From NCBI RefSeq assembly GCF_009740395.1, contig NZ_WOXT01000002.1:558001-622000 (forward strand): DNA of 64,000 bases, in the 5' to 3' direction. Shown one piece after another: positions 50,369 through 61,216 of this stretch. Position 1 is the stretch's first letter, and each line of letters starts with the position of its first letter. The notes below the pieces were generated by a model. That model did not search any database. It saw only the letters and a program-made list of their open reading frames with translations, and was not told where the DNA came from. Source of the DNA: Noviluteimonas gilva. GTDB lineage: Bacteria; Pseudomonadota; Gammaproteobacteria; Xanthomonadales; Xanthomonadaceae. The position numbers and the translations under genes were made by a program.

Positions 50369-51642
50369 ATGCCAATGCATCTGGTCGTCTTTATCCTGGT
50401 CCTGATCTTGGCCGGGTTGTTCGCGTCGATGTTCACGGTCAAGGCGATCGACGCGCCCGATGTCCTGCTCGTGGGCGCGGCGTTGATTTGCTGGATCGGC
50501 GTGGTCGCGTTGCTGTGGACGCGTTGGGTGCGCAAACCGTCGAAGTGGCTCGTGCGGGTCGCGGCGGCGGTGGGGGTTGTGATGTTCGTCGCCACCGTCT
50601 ACGCGTGGACCCAGCAGACCGACGTGTTCGTGGTGCATCGCGCGAACTGCCCGCCGCGCGTCGGCAGCTTCTGGAAGTTGGTCGGTGCCTGGGTCGGAGG
50701 CGCGGCCGCCATTCGCTACGCGCTATTGGGCTACCTCTTCGGCCCGCCGCTCGTGCAGCGGATCCCGGAGACGCGCAGTGCGCTGCGTTGGCCGGGCAGG
50801 GTGTTGCTCGGTGCGTGGAGTGTGGCGTGCCTGTACGTGCTCGCGCGCAATCTGTCCGTCGATGTCGCGTTGCAGTCGTTCAAGGAGGCGCGCGGATTGC
50901 TCATCTTCATCGGGATCATCGCCCTGATCGTCGCGGTAATCTGGTTCAAGGGCATCCCCGGTCGCAAGCGTCGACAGCAAGCGCAGATCGACTTCGCGGC
51001 GATCGCGCCGGAACGCCGGCGCGCACTGGTGGACATCGCGGAGCGTTACGCCCGCGGCGTCGCGCATTGCGTGTACTACCGTGATATCGGTCCTTCGGGA
51101 TGGGACGCGCACAAAGCGCATGTCGGCGGGAGCATGTTGATGCCGACGGGCGAAGCGTGGCCGATCGACGACGACGGCACGCCCGCGCGCGCGTTGTTGC
51201 AGTTGCCGCTGCCGGACGCCTTGCCCGCGCCGTGGCCGGGCCGCTCGCTGGCACTGTGGGTGTCGATCGGCGGCTTCGACGTGGTGGCGCGCAGTTACGC
51301 GAGCACCGACACGCTGGTCGAAATGCCACAGCCGCCCGTACCGGTCGCACCGGTGGCGAAAGGCGAACTGTTTCCGCTGATGCTGCCCGTGCCGAAGGAT
51401 CCGGACGGCGAAGTGGAAGGCGACGAGTTCTGCGATCTGCTGTTGCGCGAATGCGCGGAGCTGCGTGACGCCCTCGCGACCGTGACCGACCAACCCGCGG
51501 CGATCCTGCCGATGCTCCTGCAGGACGACCTGCGCACGGCGATTTCACCGAAGACATGGCGTTCGGCGACGTGGGTGTTGCGTACGTCTACGGGTGCGAT
51601 GCGCATCCGGCGCATTGCCAGGCGTTCGTGGATTGTCATTGA
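50369..51642 (+). pseudogene. DUF1963 membrane protein with a frameshift
   Basis: The frame from 50369 codes for four membrane helices (MHLVVFILVLILAGLFASMF and three more, to about residue 190), then a DUF1963 domain (GGSMLMPTGEAWPIDDDGTPARALLQL). After about 51540 this frame turns into arginine- and serine-rich noise, while the next frame carries on naturally (DGDFTEDMAFGDVGVAYVYG) to a stop at 51640-51642. One base seems to be missing between about 51523 and 51545. The intact protein would be about 424 residues. The ATG at 50375 with GGGGG upstream is an alternative start. Confidence 0.75.
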
Positions 51643-51759
51643 TGGCAGCTTGAGCGGCCGTAGGCCTTACGTACTTTTACGGAGCCGCTGCCCGCTGTTT
51701 TACCGGTGCCCCGGTCGGACGTCTGCGCCACCATCGTCCAGGCATTCGAGGATCAGGCC

Positions 51760-52734
51760 ATGGCGCTCAAAGATCTGCTTCCCGGCAAGCTCGGCTTCGG
51801 CACGGCCCCGCTCGGCAACATGTTCCGCGACATTCCCGAAGACGAGGCGCGCGCGACGGTGGAAGCCGCCTGGAACGACGGGATTCGCTACTTCGACAAT
51901 GCGCCGTTCTACGGCGCGGGCCTGGCCGAGATCCGCATGGGTGACGCGCTTGCCACGCGCCCCCGCGAGGACTACGTCATCAGCACCAAGGTGGGTCGGC
52001 TCATCCTGGACGAGGTGGAGGACGTGGACGCACGCGACCACGGCGAGAAGCGGGATGTTTTCAAGCACGGGCGCCCGAACAGGATCGTGAACGACTATTC
52101 CGAAGACGCGACGCTGCGCTCGATCGACGATAGCCTCAAGCGACTGAAGACGGATCGCATCGAGATCATCTGGGTCCACGATGTTGCGCAGGACTTTTAC
52201 GGCGATGACTGGTTGGGCGTCTTTGAAGCTGCGCGCAAGGGCGCGTTTCGCGCGCTGGACCGTTTGCGCGACGAAGGCGTCATCAAGGCCTGGGGTCTCG
52301 GCGTCAACCGTGTTGAGCCGATCGAATTGCTGATGGCGCTCGAAGAACCGCGCCCCGATGGATTCCTGCTCGCCGGGCGCTACACGCTGCTCGACCACGC
52401 GCACGCGCTGCAACGCGCGATGCCGGAGGTGGCCGCGCGCGGGCTGAGCATCGTCGTGGGCGGGCCCTACAGCTCGGGCGCGCTGGTCGGCGGGCCCAAC
52501 TTCGAATATGCACCCGCCAAGCCGGAGATCCTCGCCAAGGTCGCCCGGATCAAATCGATCGCCGATCGTTACGGCATCAGCATGAAAGCCGCCGGCTTGC
52601 AGTTCGCACTCGCGCATCCGGCGGTGGCGGCGGTGATTCCGGGCGCGAGCAAGCCCGACCGCATTGCAGAGGATCGCGCTGCAATGGACGAGGTTGTGCC
52701 GGACGACTTCTGGCGCGATCTGCGCAATGCATAA
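51760..52734 (+). CDS. Aldo/keto reductase
   Basis: The 324-residue TIM-barrel oxidoreductase carries the AKR signature: LGFGTAPLGNMFRD, AWNDGIRYFDNAPFYGAGLAE (catalytic Asp/Tyr), VISTKVGR (Lys) and IIWVHD (His). The C-terminal NADP-binding region has AVIPGASKPDRIAED. It resembles D-threo-aldose or pyridoxal-type dehydrogenases. The ATG at 51760 lies downstream of the broken DUF1963 gene. Confidence 0.88.
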   Translation: MALKDLLPGKLGFGTAPLGNMFRDIPEDEARATVEAAWNDGIRYFDNAPFYGAGLAEIRMGDALATRPREDYVISTKVGRLILDEVEDVDARDHGEKRDVFKHGRPNRIVNDYSEDATLRSIDDSLKRLKTDRIEIIWVHDVAQDFYGDDWLGVFEAARKGAFRALDRLRDEGVIKAWGLGVNRVEPIELLMALEEPRPDGFLLAGRYTLLDHAHALQRAMPEVAARGLSIVVGGPYSSGALVGGPNFEYAPAKPEILAKVARIKSIADRYGISMKAAGLQFALAHPAVAAVIPGASKPDRIAEDRAAMDEVVPDDFWRDLRNA

Positions 52735-52805
52735 CTCGTGGATCCCTCGGCGCCGTTGCCGATTGCGCAATAGGCTTCACACCGCGCAAGCCCCGGGAGT
52801 CGAAA

Positions 52806-53762
52806 GTGGAAGCCATGAACGAGACCCGCAAGCCCAGGAAATACGATCTGCTCATCGACAGCTGCAGGGCACTGCCTCCCATGTCCACGGCCGTCGCGCA
52901 TCCCTGCGACGCGTCCTCGCTCTCGGCCGCGATCGATGCGACCCGCCTCGGCCTCATCGCGCCGATCCTCGTAGGACCGCAAGCACGTATCCACGGGGCT
53001 GCGAAGGATGCCGGCCTCGAGCTGGGCGACATCGAAATCGTCGACAGCCCGCACAGCGTGGAATCGGCGGCGCGCGCCGTCGCGCTGGTGCGCGAGGGAC
53101 GCGCAGAGGCGCTGATGAAGGGCAGCCTCCACACCGACGAACTGCTGGGCGCGGTGGTCAAGCGCGAAACCGGGCTGCGGACCGCGCGGCGCATCAGTCA
53201 CTGCTTCGTGATGGACGTGCCGGGGCACGAGGACACGCTGATCGTGACCGACGCGGCGGTGAACATCGCGCCCACGCTCGCGGAGAAGGTGGACATCGTG
53301 CAGAACGCCATCGACCTCGCGCATGCACTCGGCGTCGTCGAAGTGCGGGTGGCGATCCTCTCGGCAATGGAGACGGTGAACCCGGACGTGCCTTCGACAT
53401 TGGAAGCCGCGGCGTTGTGCAAGATGGCCGACCGCCGCCAGATCACCGGCGCGATCCTCGACGGGCCGCTCGCGCTCGACAATGCGATCGACCTGGCCGC
53501 GGCGAAGATCAAGAATCTCGATTCGCCCGTGGCCGGCCGCGCGAACGTGCTGGTCGTGCCGGACCTCGAGGCAGGCAACATGCTCGCCAAGAGCCTCACC
53601 TTCCTCGCCGGCGCGGACGCCGCCGGCATCGTACTGGGCGCGCGCGTGCCGATCATCCTCACGAGTCGGGCGGACTCGGTCACCGCGCGTCTTGCTTCGT
53701 GCGCGGTCGCCGTCCGGGTCGCGCATGCCCGACGCCTCGACGCGGGGCGGGCGGTGCGCTGA
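52806..53762 (+). CDS. pta: Phosphate acetyl/butyryltransferase, short form
   Basis: The 318-residue Pta/Ptb-type enzyme transfers an acyl group between CoA and phosphate. Signatures include PILVGPQARIHGAAKDAG, EALMKGSLHTDELLGAVVK, DVPGHEDTLIVTDAAVNI and AGADAAGIVLGARVPIILTSRADS. It lacks the long N-terminal domain of E. coli Pta. The start is GTG 52806 or ATG 52815. Its stop overlaps the ackA start by one base, so they form a Pta-Ack pair. Confidence 0.9.
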   Translation: MEAMNETRKPRKYDLLIDSCRALPPMSTAVAHPCDASSLSAAIDATRLGLIAPILVGPQARIHGAAKDAGLELGDIEIVDSPHSVESAARAVALVREGRAEALMKGSLHTDELLGAVVKRETGLRTARRISHCFVMDVPGHEDTLIVTDAAVNIAPTLAEKVDIVQNAIDLAHALGVVEVRVAILSAMETVNPDVPSTLEAAALCKMADRRQITGAILDGPLALDNAIDLAAAKIKNLDSPVAGRANVLVVPDLEAGNMLAKSLTFLAGADAAGIVLGARVPIILTSRADSVTARLASCAVAVRVAHARRLDAGRAVR

Positions 53763-54949
53763 TGTCCGGCGCGATCGTCGTCATCAACGCGGGCTCCTCG
53801 AGCCTCAAGTTCTGCGTTTACTTCCATCGTGCGCAGGGCCTCGCGCCGGCGCTGCGGGGGCAAATCGAGTCGATCCACACGCAGCCCCGATTCAAGGCGC
53901 GCGATGCCGCGGGCGCGGAGTGCGGGACGAAGACCTGGCCGCAGGGCACGGCGCTCGGCCATGACGAAGCGCTGCGCCACATCGTCGAGTTCGTGCATGC
54001 GCAGCTCCCCGACGAGCCGTTGCTCGCGGTGGGCCATCGGGTGGTGCACGGTGGAATGGAATTCGCTGCGCCCGTGCGCATGGATGCCGACGTGCTCGCG
54101 CGCCTGGAAGCGTTCATTCCCCTCGCGCCGCTGCACCAGCCGCATAACCTGGCGCCCATTCGCGCGCTGCTCGCGGCGCGACCCGACCTGCCGCAGGTCG
54201 CCTGCTTCGACACGGCCTTCCATCGCACCATCCCCGAGATCGCGCAGATGTTCGCGTTGCCGCATGCGCTGCACGTCGAGGGCGTTCGCCGTTTCGGTTT
54301 CCACGGCCTGTCGTACGAGTACATCGCTTCGCAGTTGGCGCATTTCGATCCGATCGCCGCGACAGGCCGAACCGTCGTGCTGCACCTGGGCAATGGCGCG
54401 AGCATGTGCGCGATGCACGCGTCGCGAAGCGTCGCGACCACGATGGGGTTCACTGCGGTCGACGGTCTGCCGATGGGAACACGCAGCGGTTCGATCGATC
54501 CGGGCGTGATCCTCTACCTCATGGACGAACGCGGCATGGATGCGCGCGCGATCGAGACGATGATCTACAACGCGTCGGGGCTGCTCGGTGTTTCCGGCGT
54601 GTCGAGCGACATGCGAACGTTGCTCGCTTCCGCCGAACCGGGCGCCAAGCGCGCCGTCGACCTGTACGTCTACCGCATCGGTCGCGCGCTGGGCTCGCTT
54701 GCCGCCGCGCTCGGAGGACTCGACGCAGTCGTCTTCACCGGCGGCATCGGCGAGAACTCGGCGGTGATTCGCGAACGCGTTTGCCGCGACGCGGAATGGC
54801 TGGGCGTGGAGCTCGATCCCGAAGCCAACGAACGCGGAGGCCCGTGCATTTCGACCGCCGATGCGCGCACGCGGGCCTGGACCGTGCCCACCGACGAAGA
54901 ATGGATGATCGCGCGGCACACGCTGTCGACCCTGGAAGGGCGACCGTAA
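53762..54949 (+). CDS. ackA: Acetate kinase
   Basis: This 395-residue enzyme transfers phosphate between acetyl phosphate and ADP. The ASKHA signatures are complete: VINAGSSSLKFCV, GHRVVHGG, DTAFHRTIPE, FHGLSYEYI, LGNGASMCA, GTRSGSIDPGVILYL and FTGGIGENSAVIRERV. It is coupled to pta (TGATG). Together they make ATP from acetyl-CoA (overflow metabolism) or activate acetate. Confidence 0.95.
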   Translation: MSGAIVVINAGSSSLKFCVYFHRAQGLAPALRGQIESIHTQPRFKARDAAGAECGTKTWPQGTALGHDEALRHIVEFVHAQLPDEPLLAVGHRVVHGGMEFAAPVRMDADVLARLEAFIPLAPLHQPHNLAPIRALLAARPDLPQVACFDTAFHRTIPEIAQMFALPHALHVEGVRRFGFHGLSYEYIASQLAHFDPIAATGRTVVLHLGNGASMCAMHASRSVATTMGFTAVDGLPMGTRSGSIDPGVILYLMDERGMDARAIETMIYNASGLLGVSGVSSDMRTLLASAEPGAKRAVDLYVYRIGRALGSLAAALGGLDAVVFTGGIGENSAVIRERVCRDAEWLGVELDPEANERGGPCISTADARTRAWTVPTDEEWMIARHTLSTLEGRP

Positions 54950-54971
54950 ACAACGCCGCCGCGGGCAGGGG

Positions 54972-56000
54972 CTATGCCGCCATGTCGAGGACGATGCGAC
55001 CCTCGATCTCACCCTTGTGCATGCGCGCGAAGACGTCGTTGATGTTCTCCAGCTTTTCGGCGGCGACGGTCGCGGCGACCTTGCCTTGCGCGGCGAACTC
55101 CAGCGACTCCTGCAGATCCAGGCGCGTGCCGACGATCGAGCCCCGCACCGTGATGCCGTTGAGCACCATGCCGAAGATATCCAGCGGGAAGCTGCCCGGC
55201 GGCAGGCCCACGAGAGACACCGTGCCGCGACGCCGCATCATGCCCAGTGCCTGCTCGAACGCCTTCGGCGACACCGCGGTGACCAACGCGCCATGCGCGC
55301 CGCCGATTTCCTTTTTCAGGAACGCGGCCGGATCGGTGGTGCGCGCGTTGACCGTGACGGTGGCGCCCAGGCGCCGCGCGAGTTCGAGCTTGTCGTCGTC
55401 CACGTCGACCGCGGCCACGTTCAAGCCCATCGCCTTCGCATACTGCACAGCCATGTGACCCAGGCCGCCGATGCCGGAGATCACGACCCAATCGCCTGGC
55501 CGGGTGTCGGTCACCTTCAGGCCTTTGTAGACCGTGACGCCCGCGCACAACACCGGCGCGATCTCGACAAAGCCGATGCCCTTCGGCAAATGGCCGATGT
55601 ATCCCGCGTTGCCGAGCGCGTACTGCGCGAAGCTGCCATTGACCGAATAACCGGTGTTCTGCTGGCGCTCGCACAGCGTCTCCCAACCGCCGAGGCAGTG
55701 TTCGCAGTAGCCGCAAGCCGAATGCAGCCACGGAATGCCGACGCGATCGCCTTCCTTGACGTGGCTGACGCCGGCGCCGACCGCGGCCACGGTGCCCACG
55801 CCCTCATGACCCGGGATGAAAGGCGGCGACGGCTTCACTGGCCAATCGCCTTCGGCCGCGTGCAGGTCGGTGTGGCACACGCCGCAGGCTTCGATCTTCA
55901 CCAGTACGTCGCCGGGGCCGGGCCGCGGTACGGGGACCTCATCAATCACGAGCGGCTGGCCGAATGCACGCACCACCGCGGCCTTCATGGTCCTGTCCAT
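54972..56000 (-). CDS. adhP: Zinc-dependent alcohol dehydrogenase AdhP
   Basis: This 342-residue NAD enzyme interconverts ethanol and acetaldehyde. The catalytic zinc site is [16 protein letters not shown] and GHEGVGTV; the structural zinc site is [15 protein letters not shown]; the nucleotide site is [17 protein letters not shown]. The start is the ATG at 56000 (AGGAGT upstream) or 55988. It is convergent with ackA, so acetate and ethanol routes lie together. Confidence 0.93.
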   Translation of the reverse strand: MDRTMKAAVVRAFGQPLVIDEVPVPRPGPGDVLVKIEACGVCHTDLHAAEGDWPVKPSPPFIPGHEGVGTVAAVGAGVSHVKEGDRVGIPWLHSACGYCEHCLGGWETLCERQQNTGYSVNGSFAQYALGNAGYIGHLPKGIGFVEIAPVLCAGVTVYKGLKVTDTRPGDWVVISGIGGLGHMAVQYAKAMGLNVAAVDVDDDKLELARRLGATVTVNARTTDPAAFLKKEIGGAHGALVTAVSPKAFEQALGMMRRRGTVSLVGLPPGSFPLDIFGMVLNGITVRGSIVGTRLDLQESLEFAAQGKVAATVAAEKLENINDVFARMHKGEIEGRIVLDMAA

Positions 56001-56086
56001 CGCGACTCCTTCGGGGGAAAGGTCGGATGCAACGTTACGCCGGTCTTGCGGGCCGTGCATTGGCGCAGATCAAGCGCGGTTTCAAC

Positions 56087-58324
56087 TCACTCGCGCACGC
56101 CAAATTCCAGGCAACTGCTCCCGCGCCAATGAACCTCCAGCGGTGCACCCGCGTCGGCGATGACTTCATCGGACGGCGCATTCCCACTGCCCAGGTTGAG
56201 TTGGCGGTCGGGTTGCTTGATCACGCCGAGCGTGACCACGATGCGGCTGCCGGCGGCCAGTTGGCGGCCGATCAAACGTGTGTCGTCCACGACGAGGCGC
56301 TGCGGCACGCCGGCCTGCAACAGGTGCCGCTGGCGGCGATCTGCGTTGTAGCTGGCGCGTTGCAACCACCACGCGAGGTCGAGGTATTCGCCCTTGGCGT
56401 TGCGCTCGTACACGCCGATCGCGACATCGACATCGCGCTTGTTGACGGTGAAGTCGAGGACGCCTTCGAACGCGCCCGCCAATTCGGTGTCATGGGGCAG
56501 GGCATCGCCGATGAAGACCAGGCCCGCATGCGGATCCAGCGCGGTGTTGATCACGTTGGCGGATGGCGTCCAGTCGGCGTCGCTGCGATCGCTGAAGTCC
56601 ACGCGCTGGGTGACGATCGCCTTCGGCTGCGGATGCGGGGACAAGGTGTTCGCATCGGCCGTCGCGCCCGGCACCAGGCACAGCCGTTGCGTGCGCGTCG
56701 CCATCGTCTCCAGGGTGTGCGCGTGACGCCACGCGTCCGCGCCCATCACCTGCCAGTTCACGCGGTCGGCCAGTACGTCCGGCTTCGGTCCACCCTTCAA
56801 CACATGGTCGAACCATGCCAGCCGCAAGACTTGCAGGTCGATCCGCGCGGCAGGGTCGGGCGCATACCCCTGGATCTGCGGCGGCACGCCGGTTTGCATC
56901 GTGAAGTGCTCGTAGGGGCCGATCAGCAGCGTGTGGTCGGCGTCCGGTCGATGCCGCAAGTGCTCGCGAAAATAATGCAGCACGCCAATCTGTGCACCGT
57001 CGAAGTAGCCGGTCGTGGCGAGCACCGGGATGTCGATGCCGGCGAATGCATCGCCTTGTGGAATCAGCGCTTGCCACCACGCGTCGTAACCCGGATGCCG
57101 AAGCCAGTGGTCGAACACCGGGTTTGCGCTGCCATCGATGGCCGGCATTTCACGATGCGCGCGGCCGCTGGCGTACCAGTTGCGGTTGAGCGCTGCCCAG
57201 CGCGCGTTGTCGCCGTAGCGTGCATCGTCGAGCCATCGGTTGCTCGCGGCATACAACGGCCACGGATACATGAAGTTGAGATAGACGCCGCCTTCCATCG
57301 GCACGTCGATGCCGGGTGCGAGCGTGGCGGACGTGGCGATCGCCTTCAACGCCTTGGGTCTGTACTTCAGCGCGGCCCATTGCGTGAAGCCGCTGTAGCT
57401 GCCGCCGTACATGCCCACGCGGCCGTCGTTCCAGGGCTGTTGCGCGATCCAGTCGATCACCGCAGCGGCATCGGCGCCATCGTGTTCGTACGGGACGATG
57501 GCATCGGGGCTGCGCCCCTTGCCGCGCGAATAAGCGACCACGCCCGCGTAGCCGTATGCGGCGGCCTTCTTCGCATCGGCCCAGGCCCAGTCGTCGTTGG
57601 CGTAAATGGTGAACGTCAACAACGCAGGCAGTGGCGACGCCTGCGCCGGGCGCACGATCAGCGCGGCGATGCTGGCGCCATCGGGCGTGCGCACCAGAGT
57701 GTCGCGGTCGATCGCGTAACGACGCGCATCGTCGGCCGCGAGTGCCGAAGCGAACAACGGTTGGAACGCGCTGTAGGCCGAATGCACCTGCCAGGCGCGG
57801 ATCAACTCGATCGCATCGGCGACGGGCAGGCGATCCTTTCCGACGGCCTTCGCCAACGCCGCGTCGAGATCGCCCCGCATGCGCGGCAAATAACCACCCA
57901 ATGCGAACTCCGCCTGCAACGCGACCCTGTCCTCCAGCGCACCGAAACGTTCGTCGAACGCGGTGCGCCAGGCCTGTGCGAAGGGCGCACTGGACTGCGC
58001 CTGCGACACCTTCGCCCGCGCATGGATTTCGTATTGCAGGTAGAGCGGTGGCTGCGAGGCGGGGTCATTGCGCAATGCGCGCAGCGTCTCGATGCTCTTC
58101 AGCGCCTGCGGGTACTGCCCGGCGGCTATCTGCAGGCGGAACAGCGTGCCGAGGTAGCGCTGGCGGTCGTCGTCGCGATAGGCCCGCAGCGTGTCGCGCG
58201 CGAGCGCCGGCATTGCACGATCGACGGAATCCGCGTGCAGGCCCGCCGGAACGTGGACATCCTGCGCCCGGGCGATCGAGGGCAACGACAGCGCGATCAG
58301 CAGGAGGGCCAGGCAGGCTTTCAT
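56087..58324 (-). CDS. Secreted CocE/NonD-family hydrolase
   Basis: The 745-residue exported protein has a signal peptide (ACLALLLIALSLPSIARA), an N-terminal helical domain of about 200 residues, and an alpha/beta hydrolase catalytic domain with the nucleophile in MYGGSYSGFTQW, then a C-terminal jelly-roll (X-PepD_C-like) domain (PHDTELAGAFEGVLDFTVN). CocE/NonD hydrolases cleave esters or act as X-prolyl peptidases. The length is above that of typical members because of the helical domain. Confidence 0.88.
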   Translation of the reverse strand: MKACLALLLIALSLPSIARAQDVHVPAGLHADSVDRAMPALARDTLRAYRDDDRQRYLGTLFRLQIAAGQYPQALKSIETLRALRNDPASQPPLYLQYEIHARAKVSQAQSSAPFAQAWRTAFDERFGALEDRVALQAEFALGGYLPRMRGDLDAALAKAVGKDRLPVADAIELIRAWQVHSAYSAFQPLFASALAADDARRYAIDRDTLVRTPDGASIAALIVRPAQASPLPALLTFTIYANDDWAWADAKKAAAYGYAGVVAYSRGKGRSPDAIVPYEHDGADAAAVIDWIAQQPWNDGRVGMYGGSYSGFTQWAALKYRPKALKAIATSATLAPGIDVPMEGGVYLNFMYPWPLYAASNRWLDDARYGDNARWAALNRNWYASGRAHREMPAIDGSANPVFDHWLRHPGYDAWWQALIPQGDAFAGIDIPVLATTGYFDGAQIGVLHYFREHLRHRPDADHTLLIGPYEHFTMQTGVPPQIQGYAPDPAARIDLQVLRLAWFDHVLKGGPKPDVLADRVNWQVMGADAWRHAHTLETMATRTQRLCLVPGATADANTLSPHPQPKAIVTQRVDFSDRSDADWTPSANVINTALDPHAGLVFIGDALPHDTELAGAFEGVLDFTVNKRDVDVAIGVYERNAKGEYLDLAWWLQRASYNADRRQRHLLQAGVPQRLVVDDTRLIGRQLAAGSRIVVTLGVIKQPDRQLNLGSGNAPSDEVIADAGAPLEVHWRGSSCLEFGVRE

Positions 58325-58484
58325 GTCGGGCTGATGCGCGGATGTCGAGTCGGCGGATGCTAGCACCCGTGATTGGCGCCTCTGCCCCTGTTGCTTCGGA
58401 ATACGCGGCGCCTGTCAATCCTTACGCGACGCCCAAGGCATTGCCACAATCGGCCCAGCACTCCGCAACACGCAGACCGACGCA

Positions 58485-60818
58485 ATGCCCCAGATGTCCC
58501 CGCAGCTCGCCCGCCAGATCGCTTCCACCATCGCCGCCGAGATCGGCGCCCAGGCCGCCCAGGCCCAGGCCGCCATCGCCCTGCTGGACGAGGGCGCGAC
58601 GGTGCCCTTCATCGCGCGCTACCGCAAGGAAGTGACCGGGGGACTGGACGACACCCAGCTGCGCAACCTCGAAACGCGCCTGGTCTACCTGCGCGAACTC
58701 GAGGACCGCCGCGCCGCGGTGCTCTCCAGCATCGCCGAGCAGGGCCAACTCACCGATGCATTGCGGGCGGAGATCGAGGCCGCGGACTCGAAGTCACGCC
58801 TGGAAGACCTGTACCTGCCGTACAAGCCCAAGCGCCGGACCAAGGCGCAGATCGCGCGCGAGGCGGGCCTGGAGCCGCTGGCCGATGCGCTGCTGGGCGA
58901 TCCGACGCAGGTGCCGGAGGACTGCGCCGCGCGCTTCGTCGATGCCGACAAGGGCGTCGACGAAGCCAAGGCCGCGCTGGACGGTGCGCGCTGGATCCTG
59001 ATGGAACGCTGGGGCGAAGACGCCGCGCTCGTGGGCGAGCTGCGCGCATGGCTGCACGAGGTCGGCGTGATCCGCGCGCGCGTGGCCGAAGGCAAGGAAA
59101 CCGAAGGCGCGAAATACCGCGATTACTTCGATCATCGCGAATCGCTCGCCCGCATTCCGTCGCATCGTTTGCTCGCGCTGTTCCGCGCGCGTCGCGAAGA
59201 AATCCTGTTCATCGACCTCGATCCCGGCACGGATGCAGACGCCGGGCATGTGCTGGCCGAAGGGCGTGTCGCGCATCACGTCGGCGTCAGGGCGCAGGGC
59301 AGGCCCGCGGACAAGTGGTTGCAGGACACCTGCCGCCTGACCTGGAAAGCAAAACTGCACCTGCATCTGCTGTTCGATCTGTTCTCGCAGGCACGCGAGA
59401 AGGCCGAAGCCGAGGCGATCCAGGTCTTCGGAGACAACCTCAAGGATCTGTTGCTCTCCGCGCCCGCCGGGCCGAAGGCCGTGCTCGGTCTCGATCCGGG
59501 CCTGCGCACGGGCGTCAAGGTCGCCGTGGTCGATCGCACCGGCAAGGTCGTGGAAACGGCGACGATCTTTCCGCACGAGCCCCGGCGCCAATGGGATCAG
59601 TCGCTGGCGGTCCTGCATGCACTGTGCGCGCGGCACGGCGTCGAGCTGATCGCCATCGGCAACGGCACCGCATCGCGCGAGACCGACAAACTCGCCGGTG
59701 AGCTGATCGCGCGGACGCCGGTGGCCGGAATGCAGAAACTCGTGGTCAGCGAAGCCGGTGCGTCGGTGTATTCGGCGTCCGAACTCGCGGCGAAGGAATT
59801 CCCGAACCTCGACGTCACGCTGCGCGGCGCCGTGTCGATCGCGCGGCGCCTGCAGGATCCGCTTGCCGAGTTGGTGAAGATCGAACCCAAGGCAATCGGC
59901 GTCGGCCAGTATCAGCACGATGTCGATCAATACCGCCTCGCGCGTGCGCTCGATGCGCGCGTGGAGGATTGCGTGAACGCCGTGGGCGTGGACGTCAACA
60001 CGGCGTCCGCCGCGTTGCTCACGCGCGTGTCGGGCCTGTCGTCGACGGTGGCCGAAAACATCGTCGAATATCGCGATGCAAACGGCGCCTTCAAGAATCG
60101 CAAGACCCTGCTGAAGGTGCCGCGCCTGGGCGAGAAAACCTTCGAGCAGTGCGCGGGCTTCCTGCGCATCGCCGACGGCGACCAGCCGCTCGACGCATCC
60201 TCGGTGCATCCCGAAGCGTACCCGGTGGTTGCGCGCATCCTGGAAAAATGCGGGTGCGAAGTGAAGCAGCTGATCGGCGATGCCGCGCTGCTGCGTGGCC
60301 TGAAGGCGGAGCAATTCACCGACACGCAATTCGGCGTGCCCACCGTGCGCGACATCCTGAAGGAACTGGAAAAGCCCGGCCGCGATCCGCGCCCCGAGTT
60401 CAAGGCCGCGCGTTTCGCCGACGGCGTGGAGGACATCAAGGACCTCAAGGTCGGCATGATCCTCGAAGGCGTGATCAGCAATGTCGCTGCCTTCGGCGCC
60501 TTCGTCGACATCGGCGTGCACCAGGACGGCCTGATCCACATCTCGGCGCTGGCGGACAAATACGTCAAGGATCCGCGCGACGTGGTCAAGTCGGGCGACA
60601 TCGTCAAGGTGCGCGTGCTGGAGGTCGACGTGCAGCGCAAGCGCATCGCACTCACCCGACGCCTCGACGACACGCCGCCGCCCGCGCGCGAACACAAGCG
60701 TGACGCGCCGACCCGGGACAAGCGCGACGATGGGCGCGGCGCGCGCGCCACGGGAGCTGCGCAACCGCCCGCGAACAACGCGCTTGCCGCCGCGTTCGCC
60801 CGTGCGAAGCGGGATTGA
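58485..60818 (+). CDS. tex: Tex RNA-binding transcription accessory protein
   Basis: The 777-residue protein has the Tex order: N-terminal helices, a YqgF/RNase H-like domain ([20 protein letters not shown]), a helix-hairpin-helix region ([18 protein letters not shown]), and an S1 domain at residues about 656-727 ([20 protein letters not shown]). It binds RNA and the transcription complex. The start is ATG 58485 or 58494. The basic, low-complexity tail after the S1 domain is poorly conserved. Confidence 0.95.
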   Translation: MPQMSPQLARQIASTIAAEIGAQAAQAQAAIALLDEGATVPFIARYRKEVTGGLDDTQLRNLETRLVYLRELEDRRAAVLSSIAEQGQLTDALRAEIEAADSKSRLEDLYLPYKPKRRTKAQIAREAGLEPLADALLGDPTQVPEDCAARFVDADKGVDEAKAALDGARWILMERWGEDAALVGELRAWLHEVGVIRARVAEGKETEGAKYRDYFDHRESLARIPSHRLLALFRARREEILFIDLDPGTDADAGHVLAEGRVAHHVGVRAQGRPADKWLQDTCRLTWKAKLHLHLLFDLFSQAREKAEAEAIQVFGDNLKDLLLSAPAGPKAVLGLDPGLRTGVKVAVVDRTGKVVETATIFPHEPRRQWDQSLAVLHALCARHGVELIAIGNGTASRETDKLAGELIARTPVAGMQKLVVSEAGASVYSASELAAKEFPNLDVTLRGAVSIARRLQDPLAELVKIEPKAIGVGQYQHDVDQYRLARALDARVEDCVNAVGVDVNTASAALLTRVSGLSSTVAENIVEYRDANGAFKNRKTLLKVPRLGEKTFEQCAGFLRIADGDQPLDASSVHPEAYPVVARILEKCGCEVKQLIGDAALLRGLKAEQFTDTQFGVPTVRDILKELEKPGRDPRPEFKAARFADGVEDIKDLKVGMILEGVISNVAAFGAFVDIGVHQDGLIHISALADKYVKDPRDVVKSGDIVKVRVLEVDVQRKRIALTRRLDDTPPPAREHKRDAPTRDKRDDGRGARATGAAQPPANNALAAAFARAKRD

Positions 60819-60829
60819 GGAGCAATGAA

Positions 60830-61186
60830 ATGACGGATTTCGAGTCCACCACGATCTTGTTCCGCCCGGTCGGCCCCGAAGAGCTGGCCTTGCTGGAGCG
60901 CAGTGGTTTTACGCGCTGGCCACCACGGCTGCCGGAACAACCAATCTTCTATCCGGTGACGAATGCGCAATACGCCGCGGAGATCGCCGAGCGGTGGAAC
61001 GTCAAGGACAGCGGGTACGGCGCCGTGACACGCTTCCGGGTGCTGTCGTCGTTCATGGACCGATACGCGATCCAGCAGGTCGGCGCGTCGCACCACACGG
61101 AGTGGTGGATCCCCGCGGACGAACTCGAGGCGCTCAACGACAATATCGTCGGGCTGATCGAGGTCGTGCAGGAGTTTCGTGGTTAG
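60830..61186 (+). CDS. Hypothetical protein, ADP-ribosyl/crystallin J1-like
   Basis: The 118-residue protein has FRPVGPEELALLERSGFTRWPP, LPEQPIFYPV and ASHHTEWWIPADELEALN. Such sequences are often annotated as ADP-ribosylation/crystallin J1, but I see no catalytic motif of that superfamily. The ATG at 60830 follows GAGGAG and is 11 bases after the tex stop, so the two are probably cotranscribed. Confidence 0.72.
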   Translation: MTDFESTTILFRPVGPEELALLERSGFTRWPPRLPEQPIFYPVTNAQYAAEIAERWNVKDSGYGAVTRFRVLSSFMDRYAIQQVGASHHTEWWIPADELEALNDNIVGLIEVVQEFRG

Positions 61187-61216
61187 ATTCGTCGAAGCGC
61201 CTCCATTGGAATCCAG

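Noticed and set aside
51545-52090. Read-through of the 50369 frame to 52090 (573 codons)
   Set aside because: After about 51540 the translation is Arg/Ser-rich noise overlapping the aldo/keto reductase; the frameshifted DUF1963 reading is better.
58794-60764. 656-codon frame antisense to tex
   Set aside because: Shadow of tex; no signal, domain or start context.
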